This document shows, piece by piece, positions 47,636-56,419 of a stretch of 64,000 bases of DNA. The notes beneath the pieces are model-generated. The model did no database searches. It saw only the letters and a program-made list of their open reading frames with translations, and was not told where the DNA came from. Both the position numbers and the translations under genes were made by a program. The stretch is from Streptomyces sp. NBC_01669 (GTDB taxonomy: Bacteria; Actinomycetota; Actinomycetes; Streptomycetales; Streptomycetaceae). How positions within the stretch are numbered: the stretch's first letter is position 1; every line of letters starts with the position of its first letter. The DNA is taken from assembly GCF_026339735.1 (NCBI RefSeq), contig NZ_JAPEQG010000001.1, positions 3,968,001-4,032,000 on the forward strand. Direction: 5' to 3'.

Positions 47636-48006
47636 TCCTGCTTCCGGGCGTCGTACGACTCGCGGGCGGCGTGTACGGCGTCGACACGCCGCTCCGTCCA
47701 GCGCGCCAGCCCCCACACCTGCTCGGCGGCCTCCTTGCCCAGCTCGGTGAGCGTGTAGTCCACCCGCGGCGGGATCACCAGCTTGGCATCCCGGTGCACG
47801 AAGCCGTCGCGCTCCAGCGTCTGGAGGGTCTGGGCCAGCATCTTCTCGCTGACGCCGCCGACCTCGCGGCGCAGTTCGCTGAAGCGGTAGGAGCGCTCCA
47901 GCAGGGCGGCCAGGACGAGGACGCCCCAGCGGCTGGTGACGTGTTCGAGCACCAGGCGGGAGGGGCACATCTGCCGGTTCACATCGGGCACCTTGCTTAC
48001 GCTCAT
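47623..48006 (-). CDS. HxlR-family regulator with N-terminal cysteine
   Basis: A 127-residue winged-helix protein of the HxlR/YodB group: RWGVLVLAALLERSYRFSELRREVGGVSEKMLAQTLQTLERDGFVHRD, then the wing VIPPRVDYTLTELGKE. Cys14 (NRQMCPSRLV) is at the position where YodB/HypR-type regulators sense quinones or disulfide stress. It is divergent from a quinone-reductase-like gene across 110 bases with an inverted repeat, the classic arrangement for repressor and target. Confidence 0.88.
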   Translation of the reverse strand: MSVSKVPDVNRQMCPSRLVLEHVTSRWGVLVLAALLERSYRFSELRREVGGVSEKMLAQTLQTLERDGFVHRDAKLVIPPRVDYTLTELGKEAAEQVWGLARWTERRVDAVHAARESYDARKQDQSG

Positions 48007-48009
48007 ACC

Positions 48010-48034
48010 AGTACCTTACTTCAAAGTGGGTACT
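48010..48034. promoter_or_regulatory. Inverted repeat between HxlR and oxidoreductase genes
   Basis: AGTACC and GGTACT with a 13-base spacer (TTACTTCAAAGTG), four bases upstream of the HxlR start codon. A likely HxlR operator. Confidence 0.55.
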
Positions 48035-48116
48035 TTCTCTTGGTTAGTGCATCCCCTAGGGTGAGCGACAGAGAGCACGAACAAGGACCAGAGCAGCCAA
48101 AGAGGAGAAACCCCCC

Positions 48117-48977
48117 ATGAGCATCGTCGTCACCGGAGCCACCGGAGAGCTCGGCAGTCTCGTCGTCGACCGACTGCTGGAGACCGTGCCCGCGAGCGGG
48201 ATCGCCGCCGTCGTCCGCAACAAGGAGAAGGCCGCCGGCCTCGCCGCCCGCGGTGTCGAGCTCCGGGTCGCCGACTACGACCGCCCGGAGACCCTCACCG
48301 GCGTCTTCAAGGCCGGGGACCGCGTCCTGCTCATCTCCGGCAGCGAGGTGGGCAGGCGCGTGCCGCAGCACACGGCGGTCATCGACGCGGCGAAGGCGGC
48401 GGGTGTCGCGCAGCTCGCGTACACCGGAGTGCTGGGCGGCCCGGACGCCGACTTCCAGCTGGCCGCCGAGCACAAGGTCACCGAGCAGCTGATCCTCGAC
48501 TCCGGCCTGCCGTACACCTTCCTGCGCAACGGCTGGTACACGGAGAACTACACGGCGAACCTCGCCCCGGTCCTGGAGCACGGCGCCGTCGTCTCCAACG
48601 CGGGCGACGGCCGGGTCGCCTCCGCCACGCGCGCCGACTACGCGGCTGCCGCGGCCGCCGTACTGACCGGCGAGGACCACCTCGGCAAGGCCTACGAGCT
48701 GAGCGGCGACGTCGCCTGGTCGTTCGCCGAGTACGCGGCCGAGGTGTCGAAGGCCACTGGCAAGGAGATCGCGTACAACAACGTCCCGGCCGCCGTGCAC
48801 CAGGAGATCCTGGTCGGCGCCGGTCTGCCCGAGGGCTTCGCCGCGATCCTCGTCGACGTCGACGAGGCGATCGCGCGCGGCCTGCTCGCCGGTACGAGCG
48901 GTGACCTGGCCCGTCTGATCGGCCGCCCGACGACGCCGATGGCCGAGACGGTGGCTGCCGCGGTCGCCGCCGCCTGA
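48117..48977 (+). CDS. NAD(P)H:quinone oxidoreductase type 2-like (QOR2/NmrA) protein
   Basis: A 286-residue Rossmann protein. The motif VTGATGELGSLVVDRLL is at the N-terminus, QLAYTGVLGGPDADFQLAAEHKVTEQLI and FLRNGWYTENYTANL match the QorB/QOR2 group, and DYAAAAAAVLTGEDHLGKAYELSGD follows. It probably reduces quinones with NADPH. ATG at 48117 follows AAAGAGGAGA. Divergent from the Cys-containing HxlR regulator, so quinone-induced expression is expected by analogy with B. subtilis YodB systems. Confidence 0.88.
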   Translation: MSIVVTGATGELGSLVVDRLLETVPASGIAAVVRNKEKAAGLAARGVELRVADYDRPETLTGVFKAGDRVLLISGSEVGRRVPQHTAVIDAAKAAGVAQLAYTGVLGGPDADFQLAAEHKVTEQLILDSGLPYTFLRNGWYTENYTANLAPVLEHGAVVSNAGDGRVASATRADYAAAAAAVLTGEDHLGKAYELSGDVAWSFAEYAAEVSKATGKEIAYNNVPAAVHQEILVGAGLPEGFAAILVDVDEAIARGLLAGTSGDLARLIGRPTTPMAETVAAAVAAA

Positions 48978-49030
48978 GAGCCTGTCGGGTGACCTTCGAT
49001 CGCCCGGTCAGAGGTCACCCGACAGGCTCT
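48977..49030 (+). terminator. 18-bp perfect terminator stem after QOR2-like gene
   Basis: AGAGCCTGTCGGGTGACC and its exact complement are separated by 18 bases. The stem starts at the last base of the stop codon. The same half-arm sequence recurs near other gene ends in this window. Confidence 0.75.
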
Positions 49031-49161
49031 GAGCCCTCGCTCCGCACCGGAAGGGCCCGGCGTCATGACCGTATTGCGATACGGCTATGACACCGGGCCC
49101 TCCCGGCGATACCGTCGTGCAGTCGACGGAGCAGTTGACGCGAGGGATGCCGGGAGGGCCC

Positions 49162-50154
49162 GTGAAGGGGACAAATGAACAGCGGGCGGGCTTGTTGTCC
49201 GGCATCGGCGCCTATGGCCTGTGGGGGATCGTCCCGCTCTTCTGGCCGCTGCTGAAGCCGTCCGGCGCCATCGAGATCCTGGCCCACCGCATGGTCTGGT
49301 CGCTCGCCGTCGTCGGCATCGCGCTGCTCGCGCTGCGCCGCTGGGCGTGGATCGGCGAGCTGATACGCAGGCCGAAGAAGCTGGGGCTGATCACGGTCGC
49401 CGCGGCCGTGATCACCGTCAACTGGGGTCTGTACATCTGGGCCGTGAACAACGGCCACGTCGTCGAGGCGTCGCTCGGCTACTTCATCAACCCCCTGGTC
49501 ACCATCGCCATGGGCGTCCTGCTCCTCGGTGAGCGGCTGCGCCCCGTGCAGTGGGTGGCGGTCGGCACGGGCGTCGCGGCCGTGCTTGTTCTGGCGATCG
49601 GTTACGGACGTCCGCCGTGGATCTCGTTGACGCTGGCGTTCTCCTTCGCGACGTACGGCCTGGTGAAGAAGAAGGTCAACATGGGCGGCCTGGAGTCGCT
49701 CACCGCCGAGACCGCGGTGCTGTTCGTCCCCGCGCTCGGCTATCTGCTGTGGCTCGGTGCGCAGGGCGACGCGACGTTCGTCTCCGGCGGCGCCGGCCAT
49801 GCGGCGCTCCTCGCCGCGACGGGTGTCGTGACGGCCACGCCGCTGGTCCTCTTCGGTGCGGCGGCGATCCGCGTCCCGCTCTCGACGCTGGGCCTGCTGC
49901 AGTACCTGGCGCCGGTCTTCCAGTTCATCCTCGGCATCCTCTACTTCCACGAGGCGATGCCACCGGAGCGGTGGGCCGGGTTCGCGCTGGTGTGGCTGGC
50001 GCTCACGCTGCTGACGTGGGACGCGTTCCGGACGGCGCGGCGGACGAGGGCGCAGGCCGCGCGGCTTGCGGCGACGGCGGCGACACCGGCGTTGCCGGAG
50101 CGGACGTCTCCGGCAACCGGCGCGGACTCCTCGTACGCAGCCCGAGAGCAGTGA
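49162..50154 (+). CDS. rarD: RarD-type EamA transporter
   Basis: A 330-residue protein with ten membrane segments in two EamA halves. Family segments: GIGAYGLWGIVPLFWPLLKP, EILAHRMVWSLAVV, NWGLYIWAVNNGHVVEASLGYFINPLV (RarD signature) and STLGLLQYLAPVFQFILGI. The chloramphenicol-sensitivity name is historical; the transported compound is unknown. GTG at 49162 follows GGGAGGG. The last ~50 codons overlap the 3' end of the convergent MFS gene. Confidence 0.9.
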   Translation: MKGTNEQRAGLLSGIGAYGLWGIVPLFWPLLKPSGAIEILAHRMVWSLAVVGIALLALRRWAWIGELIRRPKKLGLITVAAAVITVNWGLYIWAVNNGHVVEASLGYFINPLVTIAMGVLLLGERLRPVQWVAVGTGVAAVLVLAIGYGRPPWISLTLAFSFATYGLVKKKVNMGGLESLTAETAVLFVPALGYLLWLGAQGDATFVSGGAGHAALLAATGVVTATPLVLFGAAAIRVPLSTLGLLQYLAPVFQFILGILYFHEAMPPERWAGFALVWLALTLLTWDAFRTARRTRAQAARLAATAATPALPERTSPATGADSSYAAREQ

Positions 50155-51502
50155 TCAGCGCGCCCAGCGTCACCATCGCCACCGGCACGACGAGCGCCGC
50201 ACGGAAGGCGTCCAGGGTGGCTCCGGGCCCGCCGTCCGTGCCCGCCGAGGCGAGCCCGTACACCGCCGTCACCGCGGAGATGCCGACTGCGGAACCGAAC
50301 TGGGTCGAGGTGTGCAGCAGCCCGCCCGCCAGCCCCTGCTCGCTGTCCGGTACGCCGTCGGTCGCCGCGATCGTCAGCGGACCGTAGGCCAGGGCGAAGG
50401 CGGTGCCGGTGAGGAGCAGCGTCGGGAACATCGCCGCATACGACCAGTCCGGCCCGACCTGCAGGAAGAGTCCGTACGAGACGATGGCGACGACGAATCC
50501 GCCGAGGACGACCCGCGCATTGCCGTAACGGTTCACCAGCCGAGGGGTGAGCGTCGGTGCGATGACCGCGTCGGCGCCCATCACCACCAGGGCGAGGGCG
50601 GTCTGCAGTGCGGACCAGCCGCGCAGCTCCTGGAGATACAGCGTCACCACGAACTGGAACCCGAAGAAGGACCCCACGAAGAGCAGGGCGCCGAGGTCGG
50701 CCCGGACCATCGAGGCCCTCCGCAGCAGGGAGAGCCGGACCAGCGGGGCGGGCGAGCGGCGTTCGATCAGGACGAAGACGGCGATCAGGAGAAGCCCCGC
50801 CGCGAAGGCCCCGGCGGTCCACGCCCAGTCCGTCGTACCGTGTTCCAGGCGCACGATCCCGTACGCGAGCAGCAGCATCGCCCCGGCGGCAGCGGCGGCA
50901 CCCGGCAGGTCGAAGCCGCCGGTGCGGACCGGGCGCGCCTCCGCGGGGACGGTGCGGAGCGCGGCGATCAGGATCCCGCCGGCCAGCAGGACGGGCGCGA
51001 AGAACACCCAGCGCCAGCCGAGCTGGGTGAGCAGCCCACCGATGACGAGCCCGAGCGAGAAGCCGCCCGCCGCGGTGCCCGCGAAGACCAGCAGCGCCCT
51101 GTTGCGCTGCGGCCCCTCCTCGTACGAGGTGGTGATGAGCGCCATGGCGGCGGGCGTCATGAACGCGGCGGCCACCCCGGTGACGAAGCGGGCGACGATC
51201 AGCATCCAGCCCCGGTCGGCGAAGCCTCCGAGTCCGGAGAAGACCAGGAAGACGGAGAGCCAGACGAGGAACATCCGGCGCCTGCCGAACAGGTCGGCGG
51301 CGCGCCCGCCGAGCAGGGTGAACCCGGCGTAGCCGAGGACGTAGGCACTCATCACCCAGGCGGTGGCACTGGTCGGCAGGGAGAGATCGGATCTGATCGA
51401 GGGGACCGCGACGGCAAGCATCGCGACATCGATGCCCTCCAGAAAGATCGTGCCGCAGAGGACGAGGAGCAGGGCCCGGGCGCGCGAGGGCATGGTGGAC
51501 AC
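50003..51502 (-). CDS. MFS drug efflux transporter (DHA2 type)
   Basis: A 499-residue, 14-segment exporter: IFLEGIDVAMLAVAVPSIRSDL, GGRAADLFGRRRMFLVWL (motif A), and FSLGLVIGGLLTQLGWRWVFFAPVL (motif C region). A ~40-residue Pro/Ser/Ala-rich tail (RSPRRLPETSAPATP...) overlaps rarD in antisense. GTG at 51502 follows AAGGAGACAC, which decides this start over the ATG nine codons earlier. Divergent from an HxlR regulator, which probably represses it. Confidence 0.9.
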   Translation of the reverse strand: MSTMPSRARALLLVLCGTIFLEGIDVAMLAVAVPSIRSDLSLPTSATAWVMSAYVLGYAGFTLLGGRAADLFGRRRMFLVWLSVFLVFSGLGGFADRGWMLIVARFVTGVAAAFMTPAAMALITTSYEEGPQRNRALLVFAGTAAGGFSLGLVIGGLLTQLGWRWVFFAPVLLAGGILIAALRTVPAEARPVRTGGFDLPGAAAAAGAMLLLAYGIVRLEHGTTDWAWTAGAFAAGLLLIAVFVLIERRSPAPLVRLSLLRRASMVRADLGALLFVGSFFGFQFVVTLYLQELRGWSALQTALALVVMGADAVIAPTLTPRLVNRYGNARVVLGGFVVAIVSYGLFLQVGPDWSYAAMFPTLLLTGTAFALAYGPLTIAATDGVPDSEQGLAGGLLHTSTQFGSAVGISAVTAVYGLASAGTDGGPGATLDAFRAALVVPVAMVTLGALITALGLRTRSPRRLPETSAPATPVSPPSPQAARPAPSSAAPSGTRPTSAA

Positions 51503-51598
51503 AGGTGTCTCCTTGAATGGGGCGGGCATGGGGAGTTACTCGGAAGCGGGTCGGTTCCCTCTTGTAACCACTGGCATCGTGCGCCAGCATCAACGGCC

Positions 51599-52048
51599 AT
51601 GGAAGAAGGCACTTCGAAGTCACCGAGTCACCTCAGAGGCACCGTTGACGACGCGGCCCTCGTCGGCGACCCCGACCCGTTCCAGTGGGACACCCGCGAG
51701 GGCTGCGAGGTACGGCAGATCCTGGACCGCGTCGCCGACAAGTGGTCGCTCCTCGTCATCGCCCTGCTCGACCGCCGCAAGCTCCGCTTCACCCAGTTGC
51801 GCCGCGAGATCGACGGCATCAGTCAGCGGATGCTGACCGTCACGCTGCGCCAGCTGGAACGCGACGGCCTGGTCGAGCGCACGGTCCATGCCGTGGTGCC
51901 GCCCCGCGTGGAGTACGAGCTGACGCCGCTCGGCGGCACGCTGCACACCACGATCCGGGCACTCGTCACCTGGACCGAGGAGCACCGGGGTGAGATCGCG
52001 GCGGCGCGCGCCGACTACGACGCCCGCGAGGCCGCGGACACACATTGA
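51599..52048 (+). CDS. HxlR-family regulator
   Basis: A 149-residue winged-helix protein: DTREGCEVRQILDRVADKWSLLVIALLDRRKLRFTQLRREIDGISQRMLTVTLRQLERDGLVERT in sections, then the wing VVPPRVEYELTPLGG. A Cys precedes the helix (EGCEVRQIL), as in redox-responsive members. The ATG at 51599 begins MEEGTSKSPS; the ribosome site is unclear. Divergent from an MFS exporter and 72 bases upstream of an FAD monooxygenase gene, so it may control both. Confidence 0.87.
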   Translation: MEEGTSKSPSHLRGTVDDAALVGDPDPFQWDTREGCEVRQILDRVADKWSLLVIALLDRRKLRFTQLRREIDGISQRMLTVTLRQLERDGLVERTVHAVVPPRVEYELTPLGGTLHTTIRALVTWTEEHRGEIAAARADYDAREAADTH

Positions 52049-52120
52049 TCTTTACTCGGTTGCTTTCTTAACCCAGTTACGCTTTCCTGGGGGCAGTGGA
52101 ACCGTACCCGAGGAGCAGGC

Positions 52121-53680
52121 ATGACCGACGTACTGATCGTGGGAGCCGGACCGACCGGACTGACCCTGGCGTGCGATCTCGCCCGGCGTGACATCGCCGT
52201 ACGGATCGTCGACAAGTCCCGTGATTTCCCGCGCAGTTCGCGGGCGAAGGGCCCCAATCCCCGCTCCCTCGAGGTGCTTGAGGATCTCGGCGTGGTCGAC
52301 GAGGTCCTGGCAGCGGGCTCGACGCCGCCGCCGATGCGCAAGTACCGGGGCGGAGTGGCGATCGCCGACGCCGACCCGTTCGAGGGGTCGGGGCCGACGC
52401 CGGACGCCCCGTACGACCGCTCGTGGCTCATCGCGCAGTGGCGGCTGGAGGAGATCCTGCGGGCCCGGCTCGCGGAGTACGGGGTACATGTCGAACTGGG
52501 CGCCGAGGTGACGGGGCTGGTGGAGACGGACGCCTCGGTGACCGTCACCTTCGCCGACGGCAGCGAGACCGGGACGGCCTACGTGGTGGGCTGCGACGGC
52601 GCCCACAGTGCGGTGCGCAAGCTGCTCGGGGTGCCGTTCGAGGGGCGGACGACGCAGGAGCAGATGATGGTCTGCGGCGATGTCGAGGTGGAGGGTCTCG
52701 ACCGCGGGATCTGGCACCAGTGGTTCGACGAGGACGGCGCCGTGATGCTGTGCCCGATCCCGGGTACCCGGTCGGGCTGGTGGTTCCAGGCCGGACCCGA
52801 GACGGACGCCGCAGGGGCCCCCGTACCGCCCTCGCAGGAAAGCTTCCGGCGGCTCTTCGCCAAGCATTCCGGCCTCCCGGGCACCCGCCTGTCGAACGCC
52901 ACCCTGCTGTCGACGTACCGGGTCAACGAGCGCATGGCCGGCCGCTACCGGGTGGGCCGCGTCCTCCTCGCGGGCGACGCCGCGCATGTGCACGCGATCG
53001 CGGGCGGGCTGGGCATGAACACCGGCATCCAGGACGCGTTCAACCTGGGCTGGAAGCTCGCCCTCGTGGCGACCGGACGGGCGGGTACGGGCCTGCTCGA
53101 CACCTACGAGGAGGAGCGGCTGCCCGTCGCCGCCCGGACCCTCGACCTCGCCTCCGACCGACTGCGGGAGACCCTGGAGGCGATCAAGAAGCCGGGCGGC
53201 GGACTGGATGCGGCGAACGCCGCGGAGACCATGGGGCTGGACGGGAACTACCGCTGGAGCTCGCTCGCCCGGGACGGCGCGGCCGACGGTCCCCGCGCCC
53301 GGCTGCGGGCGGGCGACCGCGCCCCGGACGCCCCGTGTCGCGACGCGGGGACGGGGACGCGGGTCCGCCTGTTCGAGACGTTCGCCGGGCCGCACTTCAC
53401 GCTGCTGGGCTTCGGTGCGGCCGCGGCGCAGGCGCTGCGGGAGGTGGCGGCGGAGTACGGCGACGTGGTGCGCGTGCACTCGGTGGACGGCGGCGGCCAC
53501 GAGGGCCTCACCGACGACGAGGGACACGCCCGCTCGGCGTACGGGATCACCGAGGACGCCCTCGTCCTGGTCCGCCCCGACAACTACGTGGCGCTGATCG
53601 CGCGCGCCACGGAGTACGGAGCCGTCGCGGATCACCTGGACCGTACGGCATTGGGGCGATCGCGGCGCGTGTCCCGGTGA
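52121..53680 (+). CDS. FAD-dependent aromatic monooxygenase
   Basis: A 519-residue group A flavoprotein hydroxylase of the PheA/TfdB/RdmE type. The FAD motif VLIVGAGPTGLTLACDLARR is at residues 4-23. FPRSSRAKGPNPRSLEVLEDLGV and the conserved YVVGCDGAHSAVRKLLGVPFEG follow, then VGRVLLAGDAAHVHAIAGGLGMNTGIQDAFNLGWKLA. The C-terminal thioredoxin-like domain is present (GPHFTLLGFGA...). Such enzymes hydroxylate phenols or polyketides, or inactivate antibiotics such as rifampicin. ATG at 52121 after GAGGAG. The HxlR/MFS neighbours fit a xenobiotic-defence unit. Confidence 0.9.
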   Translation: MTDVLIVGAGPTGLTLACDLARRDIAVRIVDKSRDFPRSSRAKGPNPRSLEVLEDLGVVDEVLAAGSTPPPMRKYRGGVAIADADPFEGSGPTPDAPYDRSWLIAQWRLEEILRARLAEYGVHVELGAEVTGLVETDASVTVTFADGSETGTAYVVGCDGAHSAVRKLLGVPFEGRTTQEQMMVCGDVEVEGLDRGIWHQWFDEDGAVMLCPIPGTRSGWWFQAGPETDAAGAPVPPSQESFRRLFAKHSGLPGTRLSNATLLSTYRVNERMAGRYRVGRVLLAGDAAHVHAIAGGLGMNTGIQDAFNLGWKLALVATGRAGTGLLDTYEEERLPVAARTLDLASDRLRETLEAIKKPGGGLDAANAAETMGLDGNYRWSSLARDGAADGPRARLRAGDRAPDAPCRDAGTGTRVRLFETFAGPHFTLLGFGAAAAQALREVAAEYGDVVRVHSVDGGGHEGLTDDEGHARSAYGITEDALVLVRPDNYVALIARATEYGAVADHLDRTALGRSRRVSR

Positions 53681-53722
53681 GTAAGCGCAGTCATACCGTC
53701 TGCTTACATTTCTCTAACACCT

Positions 53723-53977
53723 ATGACCCGAACCCGGCACTTCGAGAGACACTCCCGCACGCTCATGTGCGTGGCGACCGCCACCGTGGCCGTCTCCGCC
53801 GTCATCTGCGCAGCCGCACCCACCGCACGCGCCGACACCGCGCAGATGGTGCATCCTTCCGGACTCGGCCCGGCCGGCCCCTGGTACCGCCTCCAGAGCC
53901 ATCCCGGCAGCGCAGACCTGACTCCGGGGGGTCAGGGAATCGCCCGGCCGACGTCCACCCGGGCAACATCCCGATGA
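53723..53977 (+). pseudogene. 5' fragment of a secreted-protein gene
   Basis: The first ~40 residues form a good Sec signal peptide: basic start MTRTRHFERHSRT, core CVATATVAVSAVICAAA, and APTARADTA with an AxA-type site. The mature part starts QMVHPSGLGPAGPWYRLQS, then becomes low complexity and ends at 53977. There is no ribosome site. It is probably the truncated start of an extracellular protein, now joined to unrelated debris, though an intact small protein cannot be excluded. Confidence 0.45.
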
Positions 53978-54009
53978 GCCACGCCGGTGACGGCTCCCCG
54001 CGGCCGGGC

Positions 54010-54386
54010 TCAGCCCGTCGCGGCGGCCACCCGGTCCATCGCGCGCTGCCGCCGCGCGCGCCGCCGTCCAGCACCTCCGCGCGCTCCTGAGCCGTGGTCA
54101 ACCGCCGGAGTACGGAGCGCAGTTCATGGGCGCGGGCGAGTTCACCGGCGCTCACCGCGAGCTCCGGCGCGGGCACCATCGGGCTCTGCCCCGCCCACCG
54201 CACCGGATCGGCGGGCGTGTGCAGCACCTCGTACCGCGCATATCCGCGGTGTCCGCCGGTGGGCAGCAGCTTCAAGCACAGCACGCCGGGGTCGAATCGG
54301 TACGGCCGCCCCTGCGGGGTGTGCAGGACCGGCCCCGGCGCGCCCCTTGCCGACTCACGCAGGTCACCGCTAGGAACGGTTTCCAT
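54010..54386 (-). pseudogene. N-terminal ABATE-type fragment (CGNR zinc finger family relative)
   Basis: From ATG 54386: METVPSGDLRES..., then YRFDPGVLCLKLLPTGG, ARYEVLHTPADPVRWAGQSPM, and LAVSAGELARAHELRSVLRRLTTAQERAEVL. This is the stress-response ABATE domain that precedes a CGNR zinc finger in actinobacterial regulators. The zinc finger is absent: after AEVLDGG the frame turns to nonsense, while another frame reads QRAMDRVAAATG and stops at 54010. It overlaps the start of the VOC remnant on the other strand. Confidence 0.5.
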
Positions 54387-54562
54387 GACCCTGCACTGGA
54401 AGCTCGTCATCGACGCCACCGACCCGCGGCCCGGAGCGCCGCGACGCCGAGGCGGCGCGACTGGAGGGCCTGGGCGCGACCCGGCTGCGCAAGGTGGAGG
54501 AGCCGGGTGGCACATGGTGGGTGTTCGCCGATCCGGAGGGCAACGAGTTCTGCGTGCAGTGA
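54385..54562 (+). pseudogene. VOC (glyoxalase-fold) protein remnant with internal deletion
   Basis: Begins MTLHWKLVIDATDP, the usual first strand of a VOC-family protein, then jumps frame to ERRDAEAARLEGLGATRLRK, EPGGTWWVFADPEGNEFCVQ and a stop at 54562. This is a typical VOC C-terminus, with metal-ligand Glu in the final PEGNEFCV segment. About 60-70 central residues are missing. It is a deleted gene rather than a sequencing artefact. Confidence 0.7.
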
Positions 54563-54625
54563 GCGTGAGGGAGGCTCAGGGAACATCCCTTGCGGCGGCC
54601 CGGGCAACGGCGGGAGTCTGTCACG

Positions 54626-55366
54626 ATGGTTGATCGCTTGTTCGCGGATGCCGGCCTCGCCGCACTGTACGACCCCATGAACCCGTCCGACCAGCGGGCG
54701 GACTACGGCTTCTACCTCCCCCTGGTGATGGCGGCGCCGTCCGTGCTGGACGTCGGCTGCGGTACGGGGTCGCTGCTGCGGCTGGCCCGGCAGGCCGGTC
54801 ATGACGGGCAGTTGTGCGGAGTGGATCCGGCGGTCGGCATGCTGGAGCAGGCGCGTGCGCACACCGGCATCGAGTGGATCCTCGGCGACGTCGGCTCGGT
54901 CGGCCCGGACCGGATGTTCGACCTGGTCGTGATGGCGGGCCACGCGTTCCAGGTCTACGTGAGGGACGACGAACTGCGCACCGCGCTGGCCACGATCCGT
55001 TCGGTCCTGGCCGACGGGGGCCGGTTCGCCTTCGAGACACGTAACCCCTTGGCGCGGGCGTGGGAGGACTGGACCCCGGACAGATCGGTCGAGGCGGTCG
55101 ACGACGACGGCCGCCTGGTGCGGATGGTGCGCGAGGTCGAGATGCCGGTGACCGGGGACACGGCGTCGTTCAGCCATACGTTCACCGGGCCGGGCCGGAC
55201 CCGGCCGCGGATCAGCCGCAGCACCCTGCGCTTCCTCGGCGCGGACGCGCTGTCCTCGTTCCTGTCCGACGCCGGGCTGGTCATCGAGGAGCAGTACGGG
55301 GACTGGGACCGCAGCCCGCTCACCGGCGCGAGCCCGGAGATCATCACGATCGCTCGCTCTGCGTAA
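54626..55366 (+). CDS. SAM-dependent class I methyltransferase
   Basis: A 246-residue enzyme. The SAM motif I is SVLDVGCGTGSLLRLARQAG (residues ~39-58). Motif II/III is LCGVDPAVGMLEQARAH, and FDLVVMAGHAFQVYVRDDELRTALATIRSVLADGGRFAFETRN fits the Methyltransf_25 fold. The C-terminal beta sheet (REVEMPVTGDTASFSHTF...) could form the acceptor site. ATG at 54626 (MVDRLFADAG). The acceptor is unknown, and there is no biosynthetic cluster beside it. Confidence 0.86.
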   Translation: MVDRLFADAGLAALYDPMNPSDQRADYGFYLPLVMAAPSVLDVGCGTGSLLRLARQAGHDGQLCGVDPAVGMLEQARAHTGIEWILGDVGSVGPDRMFDLVVMAGHAFQVYVRDDELRTALATIRSVLADGGRFAFETRNPLARAWEDWTPDRSVEAVDDDGRLVRMVREVEMPVTGDTASFSHTFTGPGRTRPRISRSTLRFLGADALSSFLSDAGLVIEEQYGDWDRSPLTGASPEIITIARSA

Positions 55367-55471
55367 TTCCTGCGCATATGCCCCTGCCGGGCTGTCCGCC
55401 GCACCCGAATCCCGACCGTCCGCGCAGGTCAGGGCCGTACGCCCGGAAGCGGATCTCCCTAGGGTTGTGGC

Positions 55472-56278
55472 ATGCCCACCCCACCCATATATGCCCTCGT
55501 CGCCACGGACCTGGACGGCACCCTGCTGCGTCGCGACGACACCGTGAGCCCCCGCTCCCGTGCCGCGCTCGCCCGGGCCGCCGCGTCGGGGGCCCGGCAC
55601 ATCGTGGTCACCGGACGGCCGGTGCCCGGCATACGGGACCTGCTCGCGCGGCTGGAGTACCGGGGTCCGGTGGTCTGCGGGCAGGGCACGCAGCTGTACG
55701 ACGCCGGGGCCGGGCAGATCATTCGCGCGGCGACCCTGGACCGGGACCTGGCCGACACCGCGCTCGGCAAGATCGAGGCCCAGGTCGGGCCGGTGTTCGC
55801 GGCCGTGGACCAGGACGGAACCGACGGGCGGACGCTGATCGAGCCGGGGTACCTGATGCCCCACCCCGCATTGCCCGCCGTACGGGTCGGCCACCGCGAG
55901 GAACTGTGGGAGGCGCCGATCATCAAGGTCCTCGTCCGCCACCCCGACCTGACGGACGACGCACTCGCGGACGCGGCCCGCGCGGTCGTCGGTGACCTGG
56001 CGACCGTCACCCTCTCCGGCCCCGGCACCGTCGAACTCCAGCCGTACGGCGTCGACAAGGGCACCGGGCTGGCCCTGGCGGCCGAGACCCTGGGGGTGGA
56101 TCCGGCGGCCACGATCGCCTTCGGCGACATGCCCAACGACCTGCCGATGTTCCGCCGGTCCGGGCACGGCGTCGCGATGGCCAACGCCCACCCCGAGCTG
56201 AAGGCGGCAGCGGACGAGGTGACGCTGACGAACGAGGCGGACGGGGTCGCGGTGGTCCTGGAGCGACTGTTCGGCTGA
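55472..56278 (+). CDS. HAD-superfamily phosphatase (Cof type)
   Basis: A 268-residue Cof/YidA-like phosphatase. Motif I is VATDLDGTLLRRDDTVSPRS (Asp13 nucleophile, Asp15 acid/base), motif II Thr is in HIVVTGRPVPG, and motif IV is TIAFGDMPNDLPMFRRSGHGVAMANAHPELK. An alpha/beta cap lies between them. These act on sugar phosphates, PLP or FMN-like substrates; specificity is not predictable. ATG at 55472, 105 bases after the methyltransferase gene. Confidence 0.9.
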   Translation: MPTPPIYALVATDLDGTLLRRDDTVSPRSRAALARAAASGARHIVVTGRPVPGIRDLLARLEYRGPVVCGQGTQLYDAGAGQIIRAATLDRDLADTALGKIEAQVGPVFAAVDQDGTDGRTLIEPGYLMPHPALPAVRVGHREELWEAPIIKVLVRHPDLTDDALADAARAVVGDLATVTLSGPGTVELQPYGVDKGTGLALAAETLGVDPAATIAFGDMPNDLPMFRRSGHGVAMANAHPELKAAADEVTLTNEADGVAVVLERLFG

Positions 56279-56419
56279 TCCCGGCCGTGCGCATGGTCCC
56301 GGCAGCGACCGGGCTCCCGAGCGGCGCCCCGTTCCCAATTTTCATGCACATGCATATAGTGCAGACACGTACAGTCGTTGCGCGCAATGCATCCGATGCC
56401 TCCACGGGGAGAAGTCGCC

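Noticed and set aside
44423..47968. A 1,181-codon open frame on the minus strand opposite korB and the APC permease
   Set aside because: It mirrors two well-supported genes, its translation is Arg/Gly/Asp/His-rich low complexity, and it has no start signal. Long antisense frames are expected at this GC content.
52423..54090. A 555-codon plus-strand frame overlapping the FAD monooxygenase gene
   Set aside because: It is an out-of-frame shadow; the monooxygenase frame has clear FAD motifs and a ribosome site.
53990..54384. An intact CGNR zinc-finger regulator gene
   Set aside because: The N-terminal domain is recognisable, but the zinc finger is absent and the frame breaks, so it is called a fragment instead.
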